64,000 nt of DNA from Cephalotus follicularis (taxonomy: Eukaryota > Streptophyta > Magnoliopsida > Oxalidales > Cephalotaceae): assembly GCA_001972305.1 (NCBI GenBank), contig BDDD01002654.1, forward strand, positions 372,001-436,000. The letters are read 5' to 3'. Positions 11,231-21,929 of this stretch are shown here, piece by piece. The position numbers and the translations under genes are program-made. Under the pieces are notes generated by a model that was given only the letters and a program-made list of their open reading frames with translations, was not told where the DNA came from and did no database searches. Position 1 is the first letter of the stretch; each line of letters begins with the position of its first letter.

Positions 11231-11971
11231 TGATGCTCGTTGACTGAATGACTGTTATTGTATAATGTAATAGTGAATGTTTATGTTCCTCACTTCTGCC
11301 TTTAATGCCTAGAACGCGTATATTGCTCTTCCTAAAGCCGAGGGATTCGAGGAACTGGTCTGCCTGAAATGAAATGTATATTCTTGTCTCGGCTCCTCTA
11401 CCTTCACGTCTAGAGTACTTTATTGCTCCTCCTCAAGTAGAGGGTGCCGAGGAAGCATTTATAGTGACTGTGAATGACTGTTACACTGAATGGAGTGTTT
11501 TACTGAATAGACCGCACTGATATCGACAGTTAGTGACTGTACTGTTATTATTGCATCTCTCATTTGCATCTGCATGAATGCATAGTTTGTAGTTCCTACA
11601 CGACCAGTGGTCGCTAACCCATTGCATTGAAATGTAATGGTTCAGGTACAGGTGGAGCACCGCAGCAAGCTGATGATTGAAGCCCCGGGTGAGTCTCCTC
11701 CCTCTTATCGCAGTTCGACGACCGAAGAGTTAAAGATGGTTCTGTACATTGTTTTATGACCTGCTGGCTTATGGCAGAGCTTTATTTATGAACAGTAATG
11801 TATGTATGGGTTTTATCCACACAAGTAATATTTTATTGGATTTATTCCGCATGCATTATTATATTGTTGAAAGTTTTTAATTTCTGCTGAATATTGGTAA
11901 ATGAATGATACTGTTCGTAGCACGTCAAACCTTAGGGGTTGACCCCCTGGGGATTAGGGCGTTACACGTCG

Positions 11972-13313
11972 TGCCCACTGCGAGGCCAAGCCTTCCATCA
12001 GAGACTCACCTTGTAGGTTCAGCAGAACAGAGTTTCAGAAATACATGTTTAAACAGAAAGTTTCTTCAAAACATAAAGAAAAAAGAAAAATCTCTTGAAA
12101 AACTTGAAAATAATTCTAACCCTTAAATTTTTACGAAAATCGGGCATGTAGTATTTGTTTATCAGACTATGCCCCCTGTAAAGAAAAACACAGTTTATAA
12201 AATCCACACTCCCGAAGGAGGAAGCAGTTTGTAATGGGCTCAGCCCTAAGCAGACTATAATTTAAACAGAAAACAAGTATGGGTTGGGCTCTGCCTCAAC
12301 CATATTATCAAAACATAAATCAGAAACAGGGCTCAGCCCTTTTAAAATGAAACTAAAACATTTGTATAAAATATAAGAATTGCAGAAATTTAAATGTTAA
12401 TTTCGTGAGTGATATGCAGGTGCTGACTCTGGTAGGCATGCCCTTGTGGTCTCACCTCAGCAAACTGACTGACTCCATCTGACAGAGCTCAGTAGACTAA
12501 CCTATCAGAACTAAAAATAGAAAACAGATGAGGGGTTAGTCCACAGGACTAGTGAGATGGAACAAAAAGACTCAACAGAGTTTTGCTCGCATATAAATAT
12601 CTTTGCAGAAAAGATATAACAAAAGTATTAAATAAACTTAAACAGAAGTTCAGAAACAGAATAAAGTTCAAACTCTGATTTATAAAACAAACCAAAAACA
12701 ACTTAAACGGAAAACAGATTAACGGAACAGAGTTCAAAGTTTACCAAAAGTAGACGTAGCAGAGCACGGAGCCGGAATCGCAGAGCCGGACAAGAACGGA
12801 TCACACCTACGCGGAAAACGGAGTCGAAAAGCTATCAAAAACATGCCCCAGAAGTCTGTCGGGGCGTGTCGGCCACGCGCGGTCACCGGTTAGCCACAGA
12901 GAAGGTCGCATCTGGTGCACCGGAGGACGGAGATCACGGATCTTAGGCGCATTGGTCACAGTGCTGCCGCATCTGGCTGGAACGGGCGCGTTGACCATTG
13001 CTGCCTTCACCGCCGATCTGCGTTGTCGGCGTCGTCACTTGTCGGGGCTGGTGCGTTAGAATCCCCGCGATGCCAAGATGCGGGATTTGGGCTCGCCTTG
13101 CTGTGACGGTCACTGGAGATGGAGATATGGCGCAAAACAGAGGCTGAGAGAGAAGGGCTTCCGATATGTGCACGGCGCGGTTGCCAGTGCCGGGGTGGGG
13201 TACTACGTGCTCGGGAGGTGAGGACGGTTCGACCGATACCTTCGTCGGTGTCAGATCGGCAATGACGCCGGCGGCAGAGGTGCACAGAGAGAGAGAACGG
13301 GAGAGAGAAAATC

Positions 13314-13351
<38 letters not shown>

Positions 13352-13688
13352 CCAAAAATAAGACAAAAATGGAATTTCTCAAACATATATAATCAAAATG
13401 AACTGGGTTTTGCCCAGAATTTAACCGATACAGACATAAATTGGATATTTAGAACATACCACTTGGCTTATTTTTTGAAATCAGTAGCCATTTCAGAAAA
13501 ATATTATTCAATTTACAGTAAACAAAAATAGTTTGTTATGCAGAAACACCATTCAGAATGAAATCATAAAAATTTATTATTGTCGTGATGCATATGTCAT
13601 GAAAGCCAAAAAAAAGACCAACAGCTAGGCAGACAGATAGAAGCCACATAGGCTCACAGACACAGACTGTTGGGACACGGATGTCACA
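11972..13688 (-). repeat. Diverged LTR-like fragment (relative of 33424-36927)
   Basis: From about 12040 to 12545 the sequence parallels the LTR starts at 33424 and 34319: TTAAATTTTTACGAAAATCG, a shared ATGCCCCCTGTAAAG, CTCCCGAAGGAGG, GGGCTCAGCCC and GGGGTTAGTCCA occur in the same order. A possible end, GACACGG-ATGTCACA at about 13673-13688, resembles the 36911-36927 end. A GA microsatellite (13289-13350) lies inside. Exact limits and target duplication were not found; the solo LTR at 8771-11966 probably landed in this older copy. Confidence 0.5.
13286..13350. repeat. GA microsatellite
   Basis: Near-continuous AG dinucleotides. They generate false Ser-Leu or Arg-Glu ORFs on the two strands. 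Confidence 0.9.
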
Positions 13689-15160
13689 TGTGTAATATAT
13701 TTGATCGTTATATTTATAGTGAAGCTTTGTTGTAACTGTCTTACTTGACTTGTGGAGATGATTATTGTACCCATAGGAAATGGCCGAAGATCTCACGTCA
13801 TTTCCTTATTTGGCGCTCTGTCGTTACTGTGGGTAATCTTTTCAGATTACAAATAGCCTGATCACATGTCTTTAGCTCTAGAGAACATTTGTCTTGTTTT
13901 TCAAATGACACGTGACGATATTTTTGAATAGAATTTTTCCCATATCAATATGTATTTAAGGTTTAAGGACGGTGTCCTTTTATTTTGTCTAAAACGACAA
14001 AAGTCTTTCCCAAAAAAAAAAATTACAACAGTTATTTACCAAAAAAAGACAATCAAGAATAATTTCATAAAAGCAACTTCTTATTTAGATTTTATTGTTT
14101 TACTTAGTTAAATATGTTAGGAATAGGAATTGAGGGAATTTAAAGTTAAAGTCACCATTTCAATTATTGTAATACTCATAGACCTGAAGTGTGTGTGATG
14201 TTGGGGTATCTTTTTAGTTTTTGGTAAGAAGCTACAAAATTTAAGTCACAGTTAATCGTATATGTATGCTTGAATTGGTGTGAGAATTTTAGAATTCACC
14301 TGTAGATTTCAATAAAGTCACTAAAATTGTTTCCTTGGATCATATAGGTGAAATCTATCTTAAATTCAAATTAGATAACCAATAAGAGAGTGTTACGAGC
14401 AAAAGGCCTCGGGAGATTATTTTTTATTGGAGTGCGATCCTAAATTTCTTGTTCAAATTTTATAAAATAGCTAGAGGTAAGATAACAACACGTACATAAA
14501 GATTTTTGAACGCAAAAACTTGTACAAGAGCTCTTTTTTTATTTGGATAATTCTTTCTCTAAGTTAAGAAAAGAAAGATAAAAAAGTTCTGAACGGTGGG
14601 ACCATAATGATATGCAATAAGTCCCATTTGTACAAGAAACAGAAAAAACGTTTGCTTTTGGCTGCATTTGCACGAAATAAAGATCATGTAGGGACTCGTA
14701 TGAATCAAAAAGTCGTTTGCAATAAGTTGGCGTTTTGAGTCCTTTTATTTATTCTTTCTTTTTTAGGTCACACAGCATAGCATGATATGTGTATTAAGCT
14801 TCATATATGATATAATGATATTGACATTTTATGCAACGTGAGATATACATAAGCCAGTATTAAGGAATAATTAGTCATGTTATGATATGTATAGTTATTG
14901 GTATAATGGTATCGACGTTGCAACGTGGGAGATATTTAAGCCCCTCATTTGTATTTATAATTAAATATCGTAAGGTAACCACCACTTAACTTGAAGCATG
15001 CTAATATTACTATGATAATATAATATCATGCGGATGGGCAAAAGTCAAAAGTGAAAACAAAATATACAACTAAAGTGCTATTGTAGGTTGATGATGTCTA
15101 GTCCCTTTCTGGGTATAAGGTTTGACAATGACTATAAAATTGAATTGCAGTAAGGTACAA
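13689..15160. other. AT-rich intergenic stretch, no gene seen
   Basis: No ORF of interest and no recognised repeat family. It contains poly-A/T runs and scattered TATA-like words. Confidence 0.5.
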
Positions 15161-15771
15161 AACCTAATCCCGAGACACGCTCACTCACACTATTTTTATT
15201 CACTTCCATTAGTTTAGTGTCATTTTTCATCTCTCTTTGTTATCAATTTCTCAGCAACTAAAGACATAATCGTGACAGTTGCTGCTCTGCTTTGTCATTT
15301 GAGAAAAACCCAGTACTACAGACCGTTTTTCACAATCACTAGAGACTTCACTTCTTTCTCATCTCCAACAAATGAAAAACCTTGCGAAACTCCATCTTAA
15401 GGTAACTCTATGCTTTAACTTTGTTTTTCTATTTTTTTAAAAAACTTTTATGAAGATAGTTTTATAGTTTTAGTCTTTAAAGATCGTCTTCGTTTAGTAT
15501 GTTTTTTAGGGTTTTGCTTTTGTATTCTAATGTGAAGATTTAAACTGGAAACTTGAAAGAAACGAAATAAATTTTAGGCATACGTTTTAGTAATGACAAT
15601 GGACCATAAGAATGGGAAAGTTGGATATATTTGGTATTTACATTCTTCTCAAATGTTTATTATATTGTATTAAATTAATGTTTTATAACCCGATTTCTTT
15701 TACTTTTCTCAATTGCAGATTCCAAAGTTCTAGTAAATTAGATACTATAATGGCTAATTGAAACGCCACAG
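15160..15771 (+). ncRNA. Possible spliced noncoding or short-peptide transcript
   Basis: 15160-15401 looks like a plant 5' leader: CT-rich, with CTCACTCACACTATTTTTATTC and TTTCTCATCTCCAACAA. An ATG at 15372 precedes nine further codons, then AAG followed by donor GTAACT at 15402. A T-rich interior ends in TTTTCTCAATTGCAG (15718). A second exon of 53 nt ends CGCCACAG, followed by GTTTCT. If spliced, the reading frame ends a few codons into exon 2, so this would be a uORF or a noncoding RNA, not an ordinary gene. It could also be the severed 5' end of a host gene interrupted by the copia insertion. Confidence 0.3.
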
Positions 15772-16329
15772 GTTTCTCTCTATATTTAATAAGTGATATC
15801 TCAATTTATCTATATTATCATTGAAACATTATGTATGCATTCATAAGTTGCTCTCTTGCTTGTTTAAACTGCTTCTTTTACAATCTCTCTCTTTATATAT
15901 TTGTTCTAAGCCAAGCCATCAAAGATACCTTATTTGATCCTCTGTTATTTATTATTTTTTGTAATTAGGTCCCTTATATATTGACTCTTTAATTCAAAAC
16001 AAACTTTTGAAGTAAAGAGACAGGTCATAACTAAAATAAAAGAAGCAAATAAAAGTTATTTGAAATGTTAAAAATTTAGTTGCACAACCCACAAAAATAC
16101 CATAAACATAAAACATATTGACTTTTTATATTGAGAAGCCCCACTCTTCACAAAAGGACTTCGTAAAATTTTTACTCTTTTTATTCTTCAAGTTTTCATA
16201 TCTTCTTAATGAATTTATTATTTAAATTAGAACAATACTTGACTCCCAAACATTTTGGAGGAGCTCCTTCAGAGTATTAATATTTTAAACACTTGTAGAT
16301 ATTTTATAAATCTAATTATTGTGTTTTAT
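15772..16329. other. AT-rich stretch with one degenerate repeat unit
   Basis: 15825-15900 reads like one unit of the degenerate repeats at 21930-23180 (ATGTATGCATTC, GTTGCTCTCTTGC, TGTTTAAACTGCTTCTTTTAC). The rest is unassigned AT-rich DNA up to the copia LTR. Confidence 0.4.
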
Positions 16330-16560
16330 TATAAAATTATCAACAAATGAATAGTGAATTACTATTCCAACAACCAAACACTATTTCAAAAACCAAACAC
16401 TATTCTAACAACCTCCCTAAACTCCTATAAATAGGAATGTATTATCAAGAAGAAGTTAAGGAATTCATAATAAGAAAATCTCTTATTCTTTCTCACTGTC
16501 TCTCTAAATATCTTTATAGTGCAATCTTCCTTTGTGAGTTAACATCTTAAGTTTATAACA
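16330..16560 (+). repeat. Copia 5' LTR
   Basis: Aligns along its length with 21342-21568 (ATCAACAAATGAATA, CTCCTATAAATAGGAATGTA, AGTGCAATCTTCC). It contains a TATA-like CCTATAAATAGG at 16424-16435 and ends TTATAACA. Its first two bases are TA where the right LTR has TG. Confidence 0.85.
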
Positions 16561-16582
16561 CGTTATCAGCACGAGACTCTAT
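16561..16582 (+). promoter_or_regulatory. Copia primer-binding site
   Basis: CGTTATCAGCACGAGACTCT directly after the 5' LTR; TATCAGCACGAG is the usual Ale-lineage primer site. Confidence 0.7.
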
Positions 16583-16989
16583 CCAACTGAGATTTGAGGT
16601 AATTCGAATTAGTCTTTCAAATATATGTATATTACGGAGTACCGACGGCGTATGAAAACGTATGTCTCTATTATTACTTTAGCATATTACTTATATATGC
16701 TGGTCACCATATACGTGGTGTGAAACATTATTATGATTTATTGTTCTTGAGGTACCATTTGTTTATTGGAATTGCCCGAGACTTAGTAGGAACCTATATA
16801 TTTATATCTAACGGTATCACCTTACGATGTATAGGTGAGAACCCGTTTACTGTTTTATATATTTACATTATTTGCTTTATGATAAATTTATTTATTGTAA
16901 TTATCTAATATTTGATTCATTTAATAATGTAAGTAAGGATATTATCATATATCTATATATATTTTATCTTGGAAACGATTATCATCACG

Positions 16990-17149
16990 TGAGGTGGTGA
17001 CTTAGTGGTAGGAAGCCGCTCGTTCATACATGAGGTCCGACGTTCGAGTCTCGGCAAGCGCTATTATACTCAAGTGGTCTCATGCCTGATTAAATCGGGA
17101 GAAAGTAAGCGTGGCCTAGATTGCACCAATGAAGTCCTAATTTTTTTTT
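16990..17149 (+). mobile_element. tRNA-derived SINE (in copia leader)
   Basis: RNA polymerase III promoter boxes are visible: box A-like TGACTTAGTGGTAGG (16998-17012) and box B GTTCGAGTCTC (17042-17052), about 30 nt apart as in tRNA genes. An unrelated body of about 90 bp follows, ending in a T run (17139-17149), the tail type of several plant SINE families. The tRNA-like head cannot fold into a normal tRNA with matching acceptor arms, so this is not a tRNA gene. No target duplication was seen. Confidence 0.6.
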
Positions 17150-17219
17150 ATTACAGTAAATTTTATTTATTTACTATTCTCAAATGACATTTATTTTTAT
17201 CTTTTGATTCAGTATAAAA

Positions 17220-18197
17220 ATGGCAAACATTAAAAATCGGAAATTCATTGCTCTTGATATTTCTGGAAAGAATTATCTATCATGGATACTTGATGTGAAA
17301 CTGCATTTAAGTGCTAAGAAATTGAGGCACACAATTGATGAAGATAATGCAGCATCAAATGAGGAGCGCGCCACTGCGCTGATTTTCCTAAGGCATCATA
17401 TTGATGATGGCCTGAAATATGAATATTTAACTGTTGAAAATCCACTTGAACTGTGGCAAAATCTAAATGATAGGTTTGAGCACTTGAAAGCTGTTGTACT
17501 GCCAAAGGCATTGAATGATTGGTCACAGCTACGATTTCAAGATTTCAAAACAGTTTCGGAATATAATTCCACATTGTTTAAAATTGTATCACAACTAAAG
17601 ATGTGTGGTGAAGTTATCACCGAGGATATGTTGCTGGAGAAAACATATCGAACATTTCATGCATCCAATGTGTTACTGCAACAACAATATAGGTTGCATG
17701 GGTTCAAGAAATATCGTGAACTAATTGGATATCTTCTTATTGCGGAGCAAAATAATGAATTACTCCTGCAAAATCATGAAAATCATCCGACTGGTTCAGC
17801 CCCTTTACCAGAGGTAAATGCAACTTCGCCCTATTTTTGAGGACGAGGAAGAGGGCGTGGACGAGGACGTAGAAGAGGACGTGACAGTGGAAGAAATCAA
17901 AATTTCTTGGGGCCACGTAATAATAATAGCATGAAATGACAAAATTCGTATCCAAAACAACATCAAAAGTGGCGCAATCCTGGGCAATCCAGTAATGATG
18001 AACAAACCCAAAATAGAAAGGGTAATTGCAACCGATGTGGTATGGAAGGTCATTGGTACCATGCTTGTCGCACAGCGAAGTATTGGGTCGACTTATATCA
18101 AGCTCCTCTAAAAGAGAAAGACAAACGAATTGAAACAAATTTTATAGGTCTGACTCTTTGGAAACTACGTAATCAAACTTTGGTTCAATGGGTATAA
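17220..18197 (+). pseudogene. Copia gag (UBN2-type) with zinc knuckle
   Basis: The open segment 17220-17840 (206 codons) begins MANIKNRKFIALDISGKNYL, the usual start of Ale gag, and continues with LWQNLNDRFEH and WSQLRFQDFKTVSEYN. A TGA at 17838 interrupts it just before an RGRGRGR-type basic stretch, and a second TGA follows near 17937. Beyond them the frame resumes with a CCHC zinc knuckle, CNRCGMEGHWYHAC (18027-18068), that would bind element RNA. Gag forms the virus-like particle. Both stops are single-base-type lesions. Confidence 0.85.
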
Positions 18198-18372
18198 CCC
18201 ATTTGGACATTGCTGATTTCGTAACTGATCCAAACGAGAAAATGAATCAAGTGATTCTCGACGAAAACTTCCATCTCGGTTGATGTTATGTGCTATTATT
18301 TTAATGTTATCACTTTTGAATAAAGTGCTTATGAAGTTAAATATAACATAGTTATATTTATTAATAACATGT

Positions 18373-18822
18373 GTGTTTTTATCTATAGATCATCATACAA
18401 TGGATATTGGAGATATATACATAGCTGACAGTGCAACAACACACACAATACTCTATAGTGAAAAATATTTTTCACATTTGACAATATCAAAGGCTAATGT
18501 TGGAATAATTTCTAGTACATCAGACCTAATTGAAGGTTCTGGAATGGTCAGCTTTGTGTTATCAAATGGAACACAAATGCGTATCACAGATGCTTTATAT
18601 TCGACAAAGTCTAGAAGAAACTTGCTTAGTTTTAAAGATATTCGCCGAAATGGTTATCATATTGAAACCACAAATGAAAATGGCAAAGAATATCTTTATA
18701 TCACTGGTAATGCTTCCGGCCGAAAGCAAATATTGGAGAAACTCCCTGGGCTTTCTTCTGGACAATACATTATGAAATTAGAGCAATTGAATCTCATAAT
18801 GTTGTGGATTCAAAAGTCATAG
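18373..18822 (+). pseudogene. Copia aspartic protease
   Basis: A segment of 149 codons. YIADSATTHTIL replaces the canonical D-S-G-[TA] active site: the invariant Gly is Ala here (codons 19-21). Downstream are SNGTQMRITDALYS and RRNLLSFKDIRRNGYHIET, the standard copia flap and C-terminal protease wording, leading to the GAG-pre-integrase linker (HERLGYPG at about 18848). The Gly change would be expected to disable catalysis. Confidence 0.8.
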
Positions 18823-19206
18823 ACTTAAAAGGGTTCATAATTTGACATGAACGGCTAGGCTACCCAGGTGTGACAATGATGCGTCGAATCATTGAAAGTT
18901 CATATGGACGTTCACTTAAAAAGAAAAAAATACTATTGAATAATGAGAACCATTTTCTTACTTGTTCGCAAGGAAAACTCATTTAAAGAATATCTACAAC
19001 AAAAATGGTTGTAATGAGAACCGTTGCGTTACTTGTTCGCAAGGAAAGCTCATTTAAAGACCATCTACAACAAAAATGGTTGTAGAATCTTCAAAATTCT
19101 TAGAGAGAATTCAAAGAGATTTATGGACCGATTAATCCACCATCTGGACCATTTCAATATTTCATGGTCTTAATAGATGTATCAACAAGATGGTCACATG
19201 TATGCT
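18823..19206 (+). pseudogene. Copia integrase remnant with small direct duplication
   Basis: The GAG-pre-integrase motif is followed by a broken zinc region. A segment including CTTGTTCGCAAGGAAA is duplicated (about 18945-19010 and 19010-19075). The start of the catalytic core is readable (YGPINPPSGPFQYFMVLIDV, with the first Asp of the DDE triad). The gene then ends abruptly at about 19206; the second Asp and Glu are absent. Confidence 0.7.
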
Positions 19207-19500
19207 TTAACCCATTTCTGTTATTATTTTGTTTTACTCAATTTTAACTTTAGCCACTACCTTATACACCAAAGTTATGTCTTTTATAACGATTAGATGT
19301 TATATGCTCTGCTCTGCTCTTATCTTAGTATATTTATTTAGTTGTAATTTAGTCCATGTGTTGGACAGATTTATTTCTTTCATTCAGGTTCAGTTGATAA
19401 GGAGTAAGGTAGTAATTGTCTAGTCCTGGTCTATAGGAAGAGTGGGGTGGTGTACAAAACTCTAAAATAACATTAACACAAGATAATGTTTTATTTTCAG
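19207..19500. other. Non-coding filler replacing copia integrase
   Basis: AT-rich sequence with no copia coding similarity, between integrase and polymerase. It may be a deletion with filler DNA or a small insertion; no terminal repeats or target duplication were recognised. Confidence 0.4.
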
Positions 19501-20522
19501 AACTCACGTTGACTCTAGAGAGATTATAGTTAAGGACAAGTTTGCCTATGTCGTTGCATTGGATATTGCAAATCCTATTATGGATTCTGAACCACAAAAT
19601 GTTGAACAATGTCAACAAAGAAATTATTGGTCAAAATGGAAAGATGCAATGCAAGCAGAGTTGCAATCTCTATCCAAACGAGAAGTATTTGGACCAATAA
19701 TTCAAACACCAAATGGTGTAACCCGTGTTGAGTTCAGATGGATATTTGTTCAAAAACGAAATGAGAAAAATGGAATTGTGAGATACAAAGCAAGGCTTGT
19801 AGCCCAGGGTTCTCACAAAGACCAGGTATTGATTACCAAGAAACATATTCTCCAGTTATGGATGGAATCACTTTTCGATTCCTAATTAGTATGACTGCTT
19901 CAAACGGACTTGAAACTCGTTTTATGGACGTAGTAACAGCATACTTATATGGGTCACTTGATAGTGACATATATATGAGAAATCCTGATAGATTTAAAGT
20001 TCCTGAATCGAACAAATCTTGCCACATGTATTCAATTAAGCTACAACGTTCGTTGTATGGATTGAAACAATCTGATCGAATGTGGTACAATCGACTGAGG
20101 GAATATTTAATCAAAGAAGGGTATATAAATGATCAAATATGTCCATATATTTTTATCAAAAAATCTAACGATGGATTTGCTATTATTGCAGTATATGTGG
20201 ATGACTTAAATCTTGTAGGTACTTTTGAAGAACTTACAAAGACTGCAACCTATTTAAAAGGTGAGTTTGAAATTAAAGATCTTGGAAAAACAAAGTTTTG
20301 TTTTGGTATACAGGTGAAGCACATATCATCTGGGATCTTCATCCATCAATCCACATACACTGAAAAGGTTCTTAGTCGATTCAACATGGACAAAGCTTAT
20401 CCTCTAAGCACTCCAATGGTAGTTCGATCTCTTGATGTCAAGAGGATCCATTTCGTCCACAAGAAGAAGGAGAAGAAATCCTTGGACCTGAAGTTCCTTA
20501 TCTTATCGCAATTGGAGCACTA
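19501..20522 (+). pseudogene. Copia reverse transcriptase
   Basis: Typical copia polymerase: WKDAMQAELQSL, FRWIFVQKRNEK, VRYKARLVAQG, then after a frameshift near 19815 the PVMDGITFRFLI region, FMDVVTAYLYG (first catalytic Asp region), SLYGLKQSDRMWYNRL and the YVDDLNLVG motif with both catalytic Asp codons at 20200-20205. Later motifs are LKGEFEIKDLG and FCFGIQV. The frame is lost again between about 20440 and 20522. Open segments are 19559-19885 and 19858-20631. Confidence 0.9.
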
Positions 20523-21194
20523 TTGTATATTGCAAGTTGCACAAGACTTGATATTGCATTCTTTATCAATTTACTACCAAGACATAGCTCTACACCAACG
20601 AGAAGGCACTGGAATGGGATTAAGCACATAATGCGCTATCTGCGTGGAAGCACTGAGATGGGTCTATTTTATCCAAGGGGCACAAAATCAACATTGATTG
20701 GATGTGCTGATGCTGGATACTTGTCTGACCCACATAAAGCAAGATCACAAACCGGTTATATCTTTACCTTTTGTGACACTGCTATATCATGGCGATCAAC
20801 AAAACAGACAATGACAGCAACTTTTTTGAATTATTCAGAGATCCTTGAAATTCACGAAGCAATCCGAGAATGTATATGGTTGAGATCAATGATTCAACAT
20901 ATACAAGAATCATATGGACTATCTTCGATTAGAAATAATCTTACTGTAATATATGAAGATAATGCTGCTTGCATCACACAACTCAGAGGAGGATATATCA
21001 AGGGTGATCGAACGAAACATATTTCACCAAAATTCTTCTACACCCATGAGCTTCAGAAAAATAGTGATATTGATGTACAACAAATCCTATTAAGCGACAA
21101 TTTAGCGAATTTATTTACGAAGGCATTACCAGGTACTACATTCAAGAAGCTCAGACATGATATTGGGATGCGTCAGATTAAAGATTTTCATTAA
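20523..21194 (+). pseudogene. Copia RNase H
   Basis: A segment of 223 codons, the C-terminal end of pol. It starts in the connection region (HWNGIKHIMRYLRGSTEMGL) and contains GCADAGYLSDPHKARSQTGY, FCDTAISWRSTKQ, YEDNAACI, KHISPKFFYTHEL and LANLFTKALP, all standard copia RNase H motifs with Asp, Glu and Asp candidates readable. The Glu-containing motif is altered (TATFLNYSEILEIHEA). The stop at 21192 is the natural end of pol. Confidence 0.9.
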
Positions 21195-21329
21195 TACAGT
21201 TGAAGAACTTGTGATGTTTTGTTTCAGGGGGAGGCTGTACTTTTTTTCCTTCGCAAATATTTTTATCACAATAGGTTTTTCCTAGCAAGGTTTTAACGAG
21301 GCAGTCATAGTAATATGGAATAAAAATTC

Positions 21330-21338
21330 AAAGGGGAG
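21330..21338 (+). promoter_or_regulatory. Copia polypurine tract
   Basis: AAAGGGGAG just before the 3' LTR; the usual plus-strand primer. Confidence 0.75.
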
Positions 21339-21341
21339 TAT

Positions 21342-21568
21342 TGTAAGATTGTCAACAAATGAATAATGAATTACTATTCTAACAACCAAACACTATTTTA
21401 ACAATCAAACACTATTCTAACAACCCCTAAACTCCTATAAATAGGAATGTATTGTCAAGAAGAAGTTAAGGAATTCATAATTAGAAAATCTCTTATTCTC
21501 TCACTTTCTCTCTAAATATCTTTATAGTGCAATCTTCCTTTGTGAGTTAACGTCTGAAGTTTACAACA
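21342..21568 (+). repeat. Copia 3' LTR
   Basis: Begins TGTAAGATTGTCAAC, ends TTACAACA; matches the 5' LTR with scattered substitutions and small indels. Confidence 0.85.
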
Positions 21569-21929
21569 TGTTTGACTTTTTACCTATATAAATCAATAAT
21601 ACAAATTTTTTAATTACTTAAATATCTATAAATATTTCATTTATATATGATGTATAATTGAACGATTATATTGGTTTTGAAAAGCTCATGCAACCGCTGA
21701 ATAACCGTGTATAAATAGAATAACTATAGATATCCGATTAATATAGAAGTTTGTATAAATGATCTATATAAGTAATTATTCAAACTCAACGGCTAGATTT
21801 ATAAAATTTGAATTAATTAAAATATGGATACTTTGGGGAGCTACTCCCAAGGGCTTTGGAGCAAAGTACTATTCTAAAAATTATATAAAAACATATATGA
21901 TTACTTTTAATACTAGCCATCCAAACACA
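21569..21929. other. AT-rich flank, no gene seen
   Basis: A phrase including ATAGATATCCGATTAATAT and GGCTAGATTTATAAAATTTG is repeated in altered form near 22200-22290, so this may be part of the adjacent degenerate repeat array. Confidence 0.4.

Larger units (their letters stand above)
8771..11966 (+). mobile_element. Solo LTR, Tekay/chromovirus-like, 3196 bp
   Basis: It begins TGTAATACCCGAAA and ends ATTAGGGCGTTACA, with a perfect 5-bp duplication (CGTCG) on both sides and no internal retroelement genes. It is therefore a single LTR left by recombination between the two LTRs of a full element. A TATA box at 9126-9136 puts U3 at only about 380 bp and leaves a transcribed part of about 2.8 kb. 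That part holds a GC-rich 1.3-kb block (9490-10790), a TGTAATGTTAGTG-like block (10950-11040) and 25-30-bp GATCACCGA tandem repeats (11040-11230). The ends and large size fit Tekay/Del-type LTRs. Confidence 0.85.
16330..21568 (+). mobile_element. Ty1/copia retrotransposon, Ale/Retrofit type, degenerate
   Basis: Two short LTRs (about 231 and 227 bp) flank, in order, a primer-binding region, a SINE insertion, gag with a zinc knuckle, protease, a truncated integrase, reverse transcriptase, RNase H and a polypurine tract. The gag start, the TTATCAGCACGAG primer site and short LTRs fit the Ale/Retrofit lineage. Most of the integrase is missing, replaced by unrelated AT-rich sequence at 19207-19500, and frameshifts break gag and pol. 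Candidate 5-bp duplications TGTTT lie at 16322-16326 and 21569-21573, but the left one is 3 bp outside the apparent LTR start. Confidence 0.9.

Noticed and set aside
16990-17060. tRNA gene
   Set aside because: Box A and box B are present but no paired acceptor stem or anticodon arm could be found, and the unit continues into a SINE body with a T tail.
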